A stretch of DNA of 64,000 nt, from positions 116,110,213-116,174,212 of the forward strand of contig CM035170.1 of the NCBI GenBank assembly GCA_020205615.1. Direction: 5' to 3'. The position numbers and the translations under genes were made by a program. This DNA is from Panax quinquefolius. Lineage: Eukaryota; Streptophyta; Magnoliopsida; Apiales; Araliaceae. Shown here piece by piece: positions 1 through 11,919 of this stretch; the first letter of the stretch is position 1; each line of letters opens with the position of its first letter. The notes beneath the pieces were generated by a model. The model saw nothing but the letters and a program-made list of their open reading frames with translations. It made no database searches and was not told where the DNA came from.

Positions 1-2144
1 GCTAAGCGTTAGCTAAAGTCACGAACCTTTTGGCAAATTGCTAAAAGGAAAGACACAATAGAATGGGGCAAGACCAACAACAGACGCGTTTGAGAAGGTG
101 AAAAGAATTTTGGCTTCAAAGACAAACAATGGTAGTGCCTGACAAAGAGGAATGCCGCAATTTAGGTTGTACATCACATCTACCAAGAAGTCCATGGGTG
201 GATTGATCACGCGAGGAGGTGGATGGAGAAAAAACTGTATATTACATTAGCCGGATAATCCGACTAACGGAAACCGGTATTCACAAGTGGAGAGGCATTG
301 CCTAGCATTGGTATTCATTTCTTGAGAAAATGCGGCATTATTTTTAGCACACGAAATAAAGCTTGCAACAAAAGCGATCAATCGGATACCTATTAACTAT
401 GCCAGCATTAGTAGGAAGACCTTCTAGATGGATGATGATTCTTTCAGAGTACGACATTAAGTGTGTAACACCGAAGGCAATCCGATGTCAAGCCTTGGCG
501 GAACACTCACCGCTCGATTTCCAAATGGAGAATATGAACCCCTTCCGAGGATCTTAGGGTGAAGAAGTAGAATCAATCGAGTTGAGGAATGAGGACCCAT
601 AATGGTGGAGTTTGGCTTTTGATGGATCATCTGCAGAAGGTAAAGGCGGAGCAGGAGTGGTGTTGACCACTAAAGAAGGAAATGAAGTGGCCTTGTCATA
701 CAAATTGGATTTCCTTGCACAAACAATGAAAGCGAGTAATATGAGGCGTTCATACTAGGATTGTTGGCGGCTCAAGAATTGGGAGCCAAATATCTTAAAG
801 TAAAGGGAGATTCAAACCTCATAGTGCAACAGATAAGAGGCCAATTCGGAGTGAAGGAACCTATTTTGGCGCCATATCGAACTGTAGCACAAAAGTGATG
901 GAGGCTTTTAAGAAGGTGGTGATTGAATATGTAAGAAGAGCCAGAATAAACAACGATGCACTAGCTAAAGATAACATCTCGAGTCTATGTCCAAGGTGAG
1001 GATTTGGATGTAAAGGTAATTAAGAGAACCCTCCCGACCACGAGTGCTAAATTTGTTCCCCAAAGACATGATAGATGATTGGCGTCGACATCTCCCATCA
1101 ATCGTAAACAAATGAGGAACAATACCTACTAGTAAAATTCTGAAATACAACATTATCAAAGGTGTCTTATATCACAAAAAGCGGGCCGGTGTGTTGACAC
1201 GATGCTTGGGGAAGCGAAGCGAGATAGAGTCTTTACAGCAGTGCATGACGAGAGCTGCGAATTGGCGGAATATATGCTTGTATGTCGTGAAAGTGCTTGG
1301 CCAAGGGTATTATTAAATGAAATGAAGAAGAAGGATGCCCCTCTGGCGCTTGATGTGTTTCATGCCAAGAATACCTTGGGGAGGATGAATCGCCTTCATT
1401 GAAGATATAGTGGATTAGCGAATCCCTTATGTGGAGTTCTTGCAAAGCGGGACTCTTAGAAGCCAAGAAAAGAAGGACGCAATTATAATCGAGAGGAAGT
1501 CAACGCGTTTCTTCTTGTAGAATGGAGAATTGTTTAGAAGGGGATTCAATGGTAAGCCCTACGATTATCCGGAACTCAAGGTGAAGCCAAAGATTTGGTT
1601 TACCAAATATGCAAGGGTGAACACCGAGGGGAGCCAAGTTGTACAAACAACTTATCGATCATGGTTCTTCTTGGTAGAAGATGGAGGGAGATTATGCAGA
1701 ATTTGTTAAAAAGTGTCACATTTGTCAAATCATGGAAACTTGATCCATGCTCTCGTAGTGGATTTGAGAACCTTGACAACACCATGGCCCCTTCATACAT
1801 GGGGAATGGATCTTATAGGTCCTGTTCACCTTAATTCCAAGGTAACATATGGATTTTAAGCGCCACTTAGAGATGTACCTGAAAGTGGGTGGAAGCGATA
1901 CCATGAAGAAGGCCACGGGACCCGGCGGTGGCCAATTTTATCAAAGAGCACATCATTTGCCGTTTCGGAATCACGAAGATATTTTTGTTGGATAATGGAA
2001 CTCCCTTCATCAATAGGGACGTCAAAAATCTGATGGAAAGATACAAGGTGAAACATTACAAATCATCACCATATTACCCAAAAAATGACGAATGACGAGA
2101 GGCTACAAATAAAACCTTGATAAAAATTTTATCAAAACCCATAG
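1..2144 (+). pseudogene. Ty3/gypsy (Tat-type) pol remnant: RT end, RNase H, second RNase H, integrase
   Basis: This is a decayed retrotransposon polyprotein in broken frames. From left to right I read: RT/RNase H tail text (RYSQVERHCLALVF-like, about 265-320); the segment ALVGRPSRWMMILSEYDIKC (about 400-460), typical of the end of the gypsy RNase H; a second RNase H start with FDGSSAEGKGGAGVVLTTKE (about 618-680); and integrase, with a zinc-finger remnant near 1700-1735, GMDLIGPVHL-like text (about 1805-1835) and the core segment ITKIFLLDNGTPFINRDV (about 1970-2025). A second, archaeal-like RNase H after the first is a family trait of the Tat lineage, so I infer Tat. Stops and frameshifts are frequent and the element is inactive. 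Its integrase is cut at 2144 by an LTR insertion and resumes at 6717. The 5' part lies outside the window. Confidence 0.85.
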
Positions 2145-2696
2145 TGTAAGACCCCAGCTTTTATAAATAAAGATGAATTTTCTATAAATATTATTTTTGA
2201 ATATTATGGAATAAATTTGATATAATGTTATAGTTGTGGGTATTATTTATAAATTTTGTAAAGTAAGCAAGTTGTTGTAAAATATTCGTTTGGTCGGAGA
2301 ATATTCTTTTTGTCGGGGAATATTCGTACGACGACTCAATCATTGGTGGATCCCACAACGGAAGTATTGTCGTAGTTAGAAAATGACAAAATTATCTTTC
2401 TATAAAAATAACTTGGAGGTATTGTTACCGTTAAAAGCTGTTGAACTACCCGGTGGTAAAAAATACGATGTCTGGCATGTGGTTGCATAGTAGCACACGG
2501 TATTGATTATTGATGCTACGTGAGAAGTCACTTAGCTATACTCAATTATTGCTACAATAATTCTTTGATCATATCTTTTATATTATTGATTCAATTATTG
2601 TCACAAAGATCATCTATATAATATGTTATATTATTAATTGAGGCGTTTGTGGTGAGTTTGATTATTTTATGGGGGCCCATATGTCATCATCTAAGA

Positions 2697-2830
2697 GTCT
2701 CTTCGTCGATAGTATTTACCTTCGTCGATAGTATTTACCTTCGTCGATAGTATTTACCTTCGTCGATAGTAATTACCTTCTTGATAGTAATTACCTTCGT
2801 CGATAGTAATTACCTTCATCGATAGTAGTT
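2697..2830 (+). repeat. 19-bp tandem repeat inside the LTR
   Basis: About seven units of roughly TTCGTCGATAGTATTTACC follow each other; later units carry AATTACC, and one unit is shortened. The reverse LTR copy carries the mirrored array at 5945-6095 (AAGGTAAATACTATTGACG-like). Other family members in this window lack an array this long. Confidence 0.85.
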
Positions 2831-2969
2831 GTCCTTCAATATTACCAAGAGTTAAGCGCTTTCTTGATTGTTCCAAGGGTTAATTACCCCTTGCAAATAG
2901 TAGTTGTCTCTTGATATTACAAGAGTCATTTTGACCTTCGTTAAGACCAAGAGCCACCCTCGGTTTTTC

Positions 2970-2977
2970 TATAAATA
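2970..2977 (+). promoter_or_regulatory. LTR TATA box
   Basis: TATAAATA sits in TTTCTATAAATAGAA and is followed by the conserved TTCATT...TTCTTACGAATTCTTTGAA block. The same arrangement recurs in forward copies at 17860, 25265 and 28147 (TATAAATG) and, reversed, at 5782, 32356 and 36377. Conservation in position across seven copies supports a retrotransposon core promoter with transcription starting shortly downstream. Confidence 0.7.
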
Positions 2978-3294
2978 GAAAGTTTCATTCCTTCATTATT
3001 TCTTACGAATTCTTTGAAACTCTGAGAGAAACTATACTAGAGAAAGAAGAAAAGTATTCTGCTACTTCACTTTGCCGATATTCGGTTCTTTAAGGTAGGG
3101 AATATTATTTGTTGTACTTCGTAAGGGATATTACTCTTTTGTATTCAAGAAGAGAACTTACATTATTCCATTTCTTTATTATTACATTGGAATAACTTTT
3201 GTATCGTGATATACCCTATACTTGGTGAAATCCTTATGTTATTCCATTCTTATTTATTACATTGGAATAACTTTGTATCTGTGGACTCCCTATC

Positions 3295-3500
3295 TTGGTG
3301 AAATCTTATATTATTCCGTCTTTATTATTATTACATTGGAACATCACATGCATGTGTTTTACAGGACTGGTTACATCTTTATTATTATTACATTGGAACA
3401 TCACATGCGTGTGTGTTTTACAGGACTGGTTAAAATCTTTATTATTAATACATTTGGAATATCACATGCATGCGTTTTCTGCTTGGGACTGAATTAAGAT
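3295..3500 (+). repeat. ~60-bp tandem repeats with CATGCATG motif in the LTR
   Basis: Units run as TTTATTATTACATTGGAACA, then TCACATGCATGTGTTTT, then ACAGGACTGGTTAAAATC. About three to four units are present here. The same array occurs in every family member: 18030-18310, 28390-28640, and reversed at 5190-5540, 31880-32150 and 35960-36190. The short open frames across it are artefacts of repetition. Confidence 0.8.
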
Positions 3501-3844
3501 TATTTATTATTACATTGGAATAACTTTTGCTGTCTTGATCTATCGCGTGCATTGTGATTTCTTTTGTTATTCCATTCTTTATTATACCCAGTTGGTTAAA
3601 ACTTTGACTTATACTCTATGAAATTAGTGGAATATCCTTGAAATTTGCGCTTCATCTAGTATCCTTTCATGGAAATATTCTTCTCGGTATTCTTGAATTT
3701 TACTCTACAAAGCGATATCGTGTTGTGAGTTTGGATGTTATTAGTTCTGAATAACTTAATTCTTGAACTTGTTTTATTGAATTCTTATATCATTGTCATC
3801 ATCCTCATGTTTATATTTTTTTAAAAGTCATACGTATTTTGTAG

Positions 3845-4200
3845 AGCATGGATGGACTTGGTATGATTATGACCGAGGATTATTGGTTATAATCGTGGTA
3901 GTAATATTACAAATGTTGTGGTAAAAAGTCATCGTGGCTTTTGTGGTGCGTAGATGGACTTGGTATGATTATGACGAGAGAGACTATTACCGATTGTAAT
4001 CATGGTAGTAATGTTATAAATGATGTGGTAAAAATCCTTAGTGGCCCGTAGTGCGTTGATGGGCGAGTTGTTGGCATGATCGTGACCATTAATGAATACC
4101 TGACTATTCTTGGGCGTGGTGCGTGAATAATTGTGGTCGTGATAATAAAAAGAATATCCTTGGTAGTAGTGCGAGGGGTGATTCGATGATGTGGATTATT
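3845..4200 (+). repeat. ~105-bp imperfect tandem repeats in the LTR
   Basis: The segment GATGGACTTGGTATGATTAT recurs near 3850 and 3953, and diverged versions (GATGGGCGAGTTGTTGGCAT) follow near 4057. Each is followed by AATCGTGGTAGTAATATTAC-like and GATGTGGTAAAA-like text. The block recurs in the LTRs at 18650-18900 and 28970-29220. No coding potential is seen. Confidence 0.65.
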
Positions 4201-4748
4201 TATTAAAAGGTGAGTCTCGGCTATAGCGGTGATGAAAAACCTTTTAAATCATAAAAGATAGTAGATTTTATTTTCTCTTGACTCTTTTAATGGATTAACT
4301 TGATGTTTATTCATTGCTTGATTAAACTTGATGTTTATTATATTTTATCGGTTTAACAACTTTTGTTGAAGGCTAATGATAATTTATTATGCATTATCTT
4401 AGGTCGTAATATTTCTTGAAATACCCAATACTAGTTGAGCTCACCCTTTCTTCCTTTATTCTTGGGAAATGAGAACAGTATATTTGGAGACGAGTCGGGG
4501 AGCGGAGTAATGGTCGAGAGGATAACATTAGTAGTCTCATTTATTATGTGAAATAGTGTGATAATAATTGTAATGAGGACTCCTTTTGAGTTTGTATAAT
4601 ATCTAGTAAGAATATTTGTATTCATTATTCATCTGAACTCAATCGGCCCATCAATGCATTTATACTTGAGCATCAAGCGATATTGTACATCAGTTATATT
4701 ATTAAACCGATAAGTTGTATTTAAATTAATACGTATTCTCGTATAAAT

Positions 4749-6716
4749 CTACCAAGTCCATGGGTGACAACAGCCACACACTAAATTTTAAAAATAATTA
4801 TCATATACGAGGATGATCATCATTGATATAAGAATTCAATAAAACAAGTTCATTTTGTAAATAATTATTTTTATAGGAATTATAATCATAACGCCCCAAA
4901 ATTAGGTCAACATCATGAGGGACATCTGATTTGTAAAAGAAGTTAAAATTCAAGAATGATCAAGAATCAATTATCAACATGCAATCTTGTTTTGTATAAG
5001 TAAAATTCAGAATGATCGAGAAGAATATTTTCATGAAAAATCTTTGGATGAAATATCAATATCAAGGATATTCCACTAATTTCATGGAGTATGAAGTCAA
5101 AGTTTTAACCAATCGGGTATAATAAAGAATGGAATAACAAAAGAAATCACCATAACATGCGATATCGCCATGCATGTGTTATTCCAATGTAATAATAAAT
5201 AACGGAACTGTGTCAGTGAAATTCACTGCGACATGGATGTTCCAAAAGAATAATAAAGATGGAACCAGATCCGGTGTAAAACATACATGATGAGATATTC
5301 AACAGAATGATAAAGATGGAACCAGTCCTGTAAAACACATGCAGGATGTTCAACAGGAATAATAAAACGGAACCAGTCGATGTAAAAAATGCATGCAGGA
5401 TGTTCCAACAAAATAATAAAAAGCGGAACCAGTGATCCGGTGTAAATCACATGAGCAGGATGTTCCAACAAAATAATAAAGAGCGGAACCGAGTCAGGTG
5501 TAAAAACACACGCAGGATGTTCAATGAGAATAATAGAAGAATGTCACCAAGTATAGGGTAAACCACGATATCTGAGTTATTCAATGCAGAATAATAAGCA
5601 ATGGAATAACAACAGTTCTCTTCGTGAATAAGAAAGAATAACACCCCTTACATTTGGTAGGAGATTGAATCTGCAAAGTAGGTGTAGTAATAAAATACTC
5701 TTCTTCTTTCTCTTATTCTCTCTATACTTTCTCTCTCTATAGCTTGAATGAATTCGTGAAAAATAATGAAGCCCCAGCCTCTATTTATAGAAGATTTCTA
5801 GCTTAGCACTTCTTAGTGTGAAAAGGCAAGTGGCTCGGCGACTAATGATGTGAAAAAGAAAAGTGGTTTGGCGCTTTTGTAATGTGAAGCGACAAGTGGT
5901 TCGGCCTTTTGTAATGTGAAGCGACAAGTGGTTCGACGTCTGGTAAAGGTAATTACTATTAACGAAGGTAAATACTATTGACGAAGGTAAATACTATTCA
6001 CAAGGGTAATTACTATTGGCGAAGGTAAATCTATTCACAAGGGTAATTACTTATTGACGAAGGTAATTCTTATTGACGAAGGTAAATACTATTGTGAAGA
6101 GACTCTTAGATGATGACATATGAGCCCCCATAAAATAATCAAACTTACCACAAATCATTTTTTTTCATCAACACATATTTAATCTTTCAACAATTATTAA
6201 TCATTTATAACTTGTCATCTCAATTATTGATTTAATACTATAACATATTATACGATGATAATCTTGTGACAATAATTGAATCGATAATATAAGAGATATG
6301 ATCGCGGCAATTCTTGTAGCAATAATTGAGATAGGTGAGTGACTTCTCACATAAGCATCGATAATCAATAGTGCTTCTTATGCAACCACAGCGTATTCTT
6401 GTACTTTACCACCGAAGTAGTTCAACGGTTTTAACGGTAACACCTCCGTAGTTATTTTTATAAAATATTTTGTCGTTTTCTCAATCAAATAATAATTACA
6501 TTGTGGGGTCCACCAATGATTGAGCCATTATGCGAATATTCCCTAACAAAAAGAATATTCCCAGACCAAACGAATATTTTATAACAACTTGCGATACTTT
6601 ACAAAATTTATAAATATTACCCACAACTATAACATTATATCAAATTTATTCCATAATATTCAAAAATAATATTTATAGAAAAATTCATCTTTATTTATAA
6701 AATTTGGGTAAATACA
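4749..6716 (-). mobile_element. LTR of the TGTAAGACCCC family, reverse copy
   Basis: Read on the minus strand, it starts at 6716 with TGTATTTACCC (a mutated TGTAAGACCCC) and follows the forward copy at 2145 through the start block, the 19-bp repeats, the TATA box (5782-5789 on plus as TATTTATA) and the CATGCATG repeats, to about the point equal to 3830 in the forward copy. Near 4890-4920 a short piece of the LTR 3' terminus (ACGCCCCAAAATTAGG) is embedded out of order. With the forward copy it forms a long inverted repeat with a spacer of about 1 kb. Confidence 0.75.
5782..5789 (-). promoter_or_regulatory. LTR TATA box, reverse copy
   Basis: TATTTATA on the plus strand reads TATAAATA on the minus strand. 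It has the same context as the forward copies and points toward the spacer between the two LTRs, so transcripts from both LTRs would converge. Confidence 0.6.
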
Positions 6717-7168
6717 TATCAAACTTCAAAAAGGAAGCCTTCAAAGTGAGACCATATATCTTTGGTTTATGGTGAAAGAATTTATTTTACCATTTGAAAT
6801 AGAAATACCTTCTACTCGAATGAGACTTGAAGCTTAGTCGAGGAAGAAACCAACCCAATGAATACGGAGGCCTTAGTTGACTTTCGAGATAAGGCTAAAG
6901 AAAAGCTTGAAGGCAGTACCATGAAAGACTACGACGACAATCTGATCTGCTTGATAGTACCGACGTAATTACGGTGGGGACTGGTACTCAAAAAGCAATG
7001 AACTCAAGTCGTGAGGGGACCCACCCACCAAATTTTACCCCAAATGGGAAGGCTCAGTATAGGGTGCGAGAGATCTCAAAAGCGGGTATTGCAAGATATC
7101 TCGTGTGGGATCAGATCTTCATCTCGGGCCCATTGAACTTGAAGTGGGTAAAGAAATATTACACGTGA
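6717..7168 (+). pseudogene. Tat-type pol remnant, integrase C-terminal part
   Basis: Continuation of the polyprotein interrupted at 2144. Broken frames read SLVYG-like text and then ILPFEIEIPSTRMRLEA-like text (about 6755-6835), the usual integrase motif before the C-terminal domain. Frame 6974-7168 gives YRVREISKAGIARYLVWDQI and ends in LKWVKKYYT, matching the family's final GPYRV...LKKYYP segment. About 18 residues of the integrase core seem lost at the insertion site. It is non-functional. Confidence 0.8.
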
Positions 7169-7445
7169 GAAGAGCATCACAAAAGTTATACTTTCAACTT
7201 CAAAAGTAATCGAGGAACACGATTAATGACCTCGGCAGATTACACTTTCAACTTCAAAAGTGGTGAGGCACTGAGTTTAAGCCCTCTACCCAAGAAAGTT
7301 ACACTTTATCTTTAAAAGTGACAAGCGTTATGCTTTATTCGACAAAAGCAAGAAAGTTACACTTTACCTCTAAAAGTGGCAATCGTTATGCTTTCTTCGA
7401 CAAAAACAAGATTTACTAATGAAAGCGTTATGCTTTTCGTTAAAA
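7165..7445 (+). repeat. Short diverged repeats after the pol end (AGTTACACTTT units)
   Basis: Four or five partly repeated units of about 55-70 bp contain GTTACACTTT(C/A), an (A)AAAAGTG core and then GCGTTATGCTTT(A/C)TTCGACAAAA. They follow directly on the end of pol, where a non-coding 3' region or a tandem block is common in Tat elements. The short open frame at 7376-7570 has no recognisable protein. Confidence 0.55.
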
Positions 7446-7739
7446 GCAATTTTATTATCAATAAATTTACAAACTTTCACTTATACTTGAATGTTATTTT
7501 AAATTTCTTAAGAAAAAAAGAGTATAAAGTCAAGTTTTGGTTTGTGAAAACTATATATACATGTTTTTGATAAAATTCTTATTTCTCTTGTGGTTGTCTT
7601 GTAATATTAATTTGAATAACTTGAGATTGATGATAAATATTGAATTTTAAGGAATCATTCAAATTAAAAGCAATCAACAAGGTTGAAGAAACTACATTTT
7701 GATAAATGAAACATGTGTAAATGAGTTTCTGAAACGGGA

Positions 7740-10700
7740 AATCGAAAAAAAACTACTACAACAAGTTATGATCTAAAGGCCAAGACATATCAAACTGAAG
7801 AGGAGGCATAGCTAAAGCTTCCAAGTGAGTAATGGTCACATCTCAAACCTTAAGATTTGCAGCTTTCAGCTCCCTAACTTGTTGGGTAGTTGCTTCTAAG
7901 TCCAGTCGCTGGCACTCCACATCTTGAAATTTAGCATTTAGATCCCATTTGGTCCTCTAAATCTTAAATTTGGATCTTCGGTTTGTTTGCGGCTTCATCA
8001 AGCTCGAAAAGCTGACCTTTGAAAAGGAATCATCTTCACACTTACGACGTCTGACCTCCGAACGTAGTGAAACAAGATTAAAACTTGATTTGAGAAGATC
8101 CATTTAACACGAAAAGGAGACATGTCAACACCCACAAGCTTCAAGGTCGTTCACATCATCACTAAACTTCTTCAAGTCCTCGACTCGCAAGGAATATAAA
8201 GGCAGTGTGCAACCCAAGAACGAGGCTTGCAAGTGATTCAGGAAGAAGGTTTAGGTGGAACCGTCTTAATAATCAATCGGTCAAGTATATGCGGGAACCG
8301 AGCTAGGAGACGCTCCAGATTTTCCTGACTAGGAGATGATATCTGAAAACCCCTCCACGGAATAAGATCCCCACTTGGATTGAAGGAAGCTCTGGCAGGA
8401 AGCCACTTTAGACGCCACCATAGAATTTGACAAGACAAGAGATGGAGGATCGAGAAGAAGATCAGATGATGTGACAAGAATGAGCCACCTAGAGGATAAC
8501 CAAGGTCACTATATAAAGTGAGTGAGTGACATCCCGGATGGAGAATATCAAACAAAGCAAGGGCCTTATATCAGCAAAGGCAAGTCTTTCATCTTCTCTC
8601 TGAAAACAAAAATGTCAAAGCATAATATATTATGGAAAAGAAAGGAAATTCAAGATGAATTATATATTGACTAAAGAAAGATACTCACAATATAGCCGAT
8701 GGAAAAGGAGTGGGGAGATGCCACGGAAGCGGAATGTCATTTAACCCACCCAAAGTACTATCAATAATGCCCTCCTGATCAATCACTAACTCGGCAGACT
8801 CCTTCTGGGGAGGATGGACATTAGCAATAGTCTTAGAAGGATTCCCCCTCGAGGAGGTAGGAGCCTTATTAACATCTTTAGGCCCATCATATGGAGAAGT
8901 CATAGGAAGGATTGAAGAAATCGGTGTACCACCCACAGCAGGACTTGGGCTTACATCGGATAAAGTGTTTTTAGCATCAAGGCTAACACAATCATTATGC
9001 GAAGAAGATGACACACCAATAAGGATAGGTTGAGAAGGCTCACGACTGGCAGAAACCGCTGCAGCTACCTCATGTGTAGTACCAGAAATAAACCCAAGAG
9101 GAACATCATCATCCTCTTCATTGACCTCTGCAATCTGAAAATCAAGAAAATAAATACATAAGGAAACACGAAAGCAACTATACGAGGGATAAAAAAAAAT
9201 ATATGGAAATGTCACAAAAAATTTACCAAATTTCTCGTTGCTTCTTGGCCGGATCTCTCACCGCAAGATACTAGAACCATCATCATCAAGAGGACGTTTC
9301 GATGATGGCTTTAAGCGAAGCCTAATAACGGGATGACTAACCGAACCACGATAGAAGTAATAGGAGGATCCACCTCGAGAATCGAGAAGTGGTAGAGGCT
9401 TTCGCTTTAGAAGCGGGTGATTCTCATTTCCTCAAAGACCAGAGGATCCTTGGGAGGAGGCGGGGAGGTATCTCGTGATAGAGATCGCAGAGACGAAGCC
9501 CGTGGTGGAAGACTCACGGAGGTAGTAGGGACATGTCTTTGGAAGAATAGTTGGGTCACGAAGATGAATGCCTCTCGACCGGGGATGAGAAGACTTAAGC
9601 ATCAAAGCCTCACGCTCAATGGCCGACTCTTTGGTTGACCAACGTTACGAGCGGATAGTGGTCTTGGGAGAACATAGCAACCTCGCCCATTAGAGACGTT
9701 CGGGGAATAAGCCGGTAGAGAACAAATCAAGTATCATCCTCCCATCTTTTAAGATTGACACGCTTGATAATTACATTTCATTTGGTAGTATATCGCCTAA
9801 TCAAGAATCATTCGGTGATGACAAAAGGAAGGGATTTATGAGGAGCATTTGAGGCCTTGGAAATGCCCACGTAAAAAGAGGAGAGGTAGAGACAAAGTTG
9901 AAAAGGATCTCTCATAAGTCTCGACGACAAGTGTGGCGAAAGGACGCTCTGGTCAAATCAAACCGCTTCACGTGACCTGTGAGGAGAATAAAGCACGCAG
10001 TGCAAAACCATTATCTTCGACGAAGTAGGAAGCTCTGCTGCCCGAAGGAAGACGAACCAAGACAACGAAGAACCACTCAATTTGTTGATATCTGAGTAGG
10101 AGCGAAAGTGATGCCTATATAAGTTGGGGGCGTACAACCGCCACTTTCTCAAACAATAGTGTATGGACGAACAGAAAGCATGAAGAATCATCGATAAAAA
10201 TGTCAGAATCTGAACTAGATCGGTGATCAATCCAATGAAATGCGAGGACAATGTTGCATTGAATGAAGAAGGATCGAATCGCTTTTTTTCTTAAGAAAAT
10301 GTGCGAGGAGTAGAATATCTCAAAAAGTGCTCAAGAGAAAGATTTGAAGAAAGAAAGGCGAGGGAGCGAAGCAATTTACGTCATACCGAGTAAAGAAACA
10401 AAAAGATTGATAAAAAAAAATGCGATGTGAAAGGCGGTTAATAAAAATACGAAAAATGGATACCTCCCAATGATTCCTTCATAGCGAGAATAGTTTCGTC
10501 AAATGGCGATCTACAATGTTCCTAAGAAGAGAGGAGCAAGAGGAACATTTAGACCTTGAGATAACATAGAAGCTAAACCAAACATGCGAGTGAAGGACCA
10601 TCTACGGAGACCCGGGAAAATGAAGCGGGATAACCACATAGCCAAATAAGCGGCCTAAGGGAAAAGAGGCAAGGCTCTTCATGGAAAGTGAGGACTGACT

Positions 10701-11570
10701 TGTTATAGTTAGAACTATTTCCATGTCCGGGTCAGTAATCCCTGAAGAAGTAGCGCACCCAAGATAACCAGGAATTCTTTTGCCGGTTAGAAGTCTCAAA
10801 GTTTGGGAGGAGCATGTCACCCTGGAATCGCGAGATATAATTGGGAGCTCGCTTGGAAGCTTACATTAAATAAGAATGCACTCAACATCTCAGGAGACAA
10901 GCTAGATATCTCTGAAGCCGATGTAATGGCGAGGAAGGCTACAAGATATAATCTAGAATGAGTTCATACTCTAAAAATAAAAATATAAAAAATGAGCGAA
11001 AAAAAAAGATTCTTGGTAAATGGCATAAACGTCCTCAGAGTTGGGGTAAACTCCCCAAGCGTTGATAAATGTCGTATGGAAGAACACCGGCGTGAAATCA
11101 AGAGGCCAGAAGAGCATCTTGGTCTTATCGGATCGAAGATCCTGCATAATTGAATGCAACGCAAAATGCCGACCCTCTTGGTATATCCACATAATTAGAA
11201 TTTACGAGAACCTAAATCGGTCCAATGTTGCCACCCACGAAGACGATTGGATGAGTCGATATGAAATGAATGGGATTTGTAGGGGTATTTCTTTTTTATA
11301 CACATACGAGGAATGCGAAAGCGTAACAGGAAAGTTTGTCTTAAATTATGGCAATAGTGCAAAGATATAGAAATAAGCACCGCTTTCTCGAGGAGGAGGA
11401 AAGGTTAGACGATCATAATTCTTCACTTGCTCCCAAAAACGCCGAAGGCCCATAAAAGGGAGCCTTTCCCCGATCGTGATGAAAGGAACCTCCTTAGTAG
11501 TTTTGAATGTCATGGAGCGTTCACTTGGAGTTAGCTGCAACAAGAAAACATAACATGAGAATTCTAGAAA
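7740..11570 (-). pseudogene. Antisense ORF remnant of a plant-mobile-domain (aminotransferase-like) protein
   Basis: On the minus strand this region reads as one broken protein. Near 9945-10010 the text is VLYSPHR, then a damaged link, then FDQSV. That resembles the YxPHRVARQFGFDQxVP signature of the plant mobile domain (PMD). Upstream pieces include FWPLDFTPVFFHTTFINAWG (about 11060-11130) and SERSMTFKTTKEVPF (about 11480-11530). Downstream comes an acidic, Ser/Pro-rich stretch with EEDDDVPLGF (8685-9215). Near 7900-8060 a coiled-coil-like tail (GQLFELDEAANK) follows. PMD ORFs are known in antisense orientation downstream of pol in some gypsy elements, which fits the position between integrase and the tandem repeats. 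Many stops and frameshifts make it inactive. A captured host gene is the alternative. Confidence 0.5.
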
Positions 11571-11919
11571 CAAGGAAAGAAAGTGAATGAGCATTTGAAA
11601 TTAAGTGCTTACCATAACAAGAGAGAAGGTATGAAACTTAAATAAGAAGATTGAATTTGGGAAAGGAAGATCACGGACACCTTGGATTCGGGAAAGGAAG
11701 ATCACGAACACCTGAAAGAAAAAAAAGAGCACAAGCATTAGGAGCCATTCAAATAAAAAGGGTAAAAGAAGAACGGGGAAATGTGAAAGAGGAGGCCATT
11801 AGGTCGGTTCCCCAAAGGTTGATTCGTAGGATTTAGCCACCCAAGAAGCTCTCCCCTCTTACATTTAACTTCTCCTTACTCGTTGAATCAACTGATTGGA
11901 ATGAATGTTACTTCACCGG

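Larger units (their letters stand above)
2145..4748 (+). mobile_element. LTR of the TGTAAGACCCC family, forward copy, 3' end missing
   Basis: It starts with TGTAAGACCCC and matches, in the same order, the LTRs at 16509 and 27348: a start block, the GATGTCTGGC(A/G)TG block, a TATA box near 2970, a repeat-rich block with CATGCATG, and a block with repeated GATGGACTTGGTATGATTATGA. No coding sequence is present. The copy follows the family to about 4748 (AAGTTGTATTT) and then switches to sequence in reverse orientation, so the normal end GGCGTCACA is missing. It is inserted in the integrase of the Tat element. Flanks CATAG (left) and TATCA (right of the reverse copy) do not form a clear target duplication. 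Confidence 0.8.

Noticed and set aside
2697..2830. Regular short repeats resembling a CRISPR array
   Set aside because: Units of 19 bp abut without spacers, in a plant retrotransposon LTR; it is a minisatellite.
3222..3497. Open frame of 91 codons
   Set aside because: It only runs through the ~60-bp LTR repeats; the same peptide text recurs in every LTR copy and on shifted frames.
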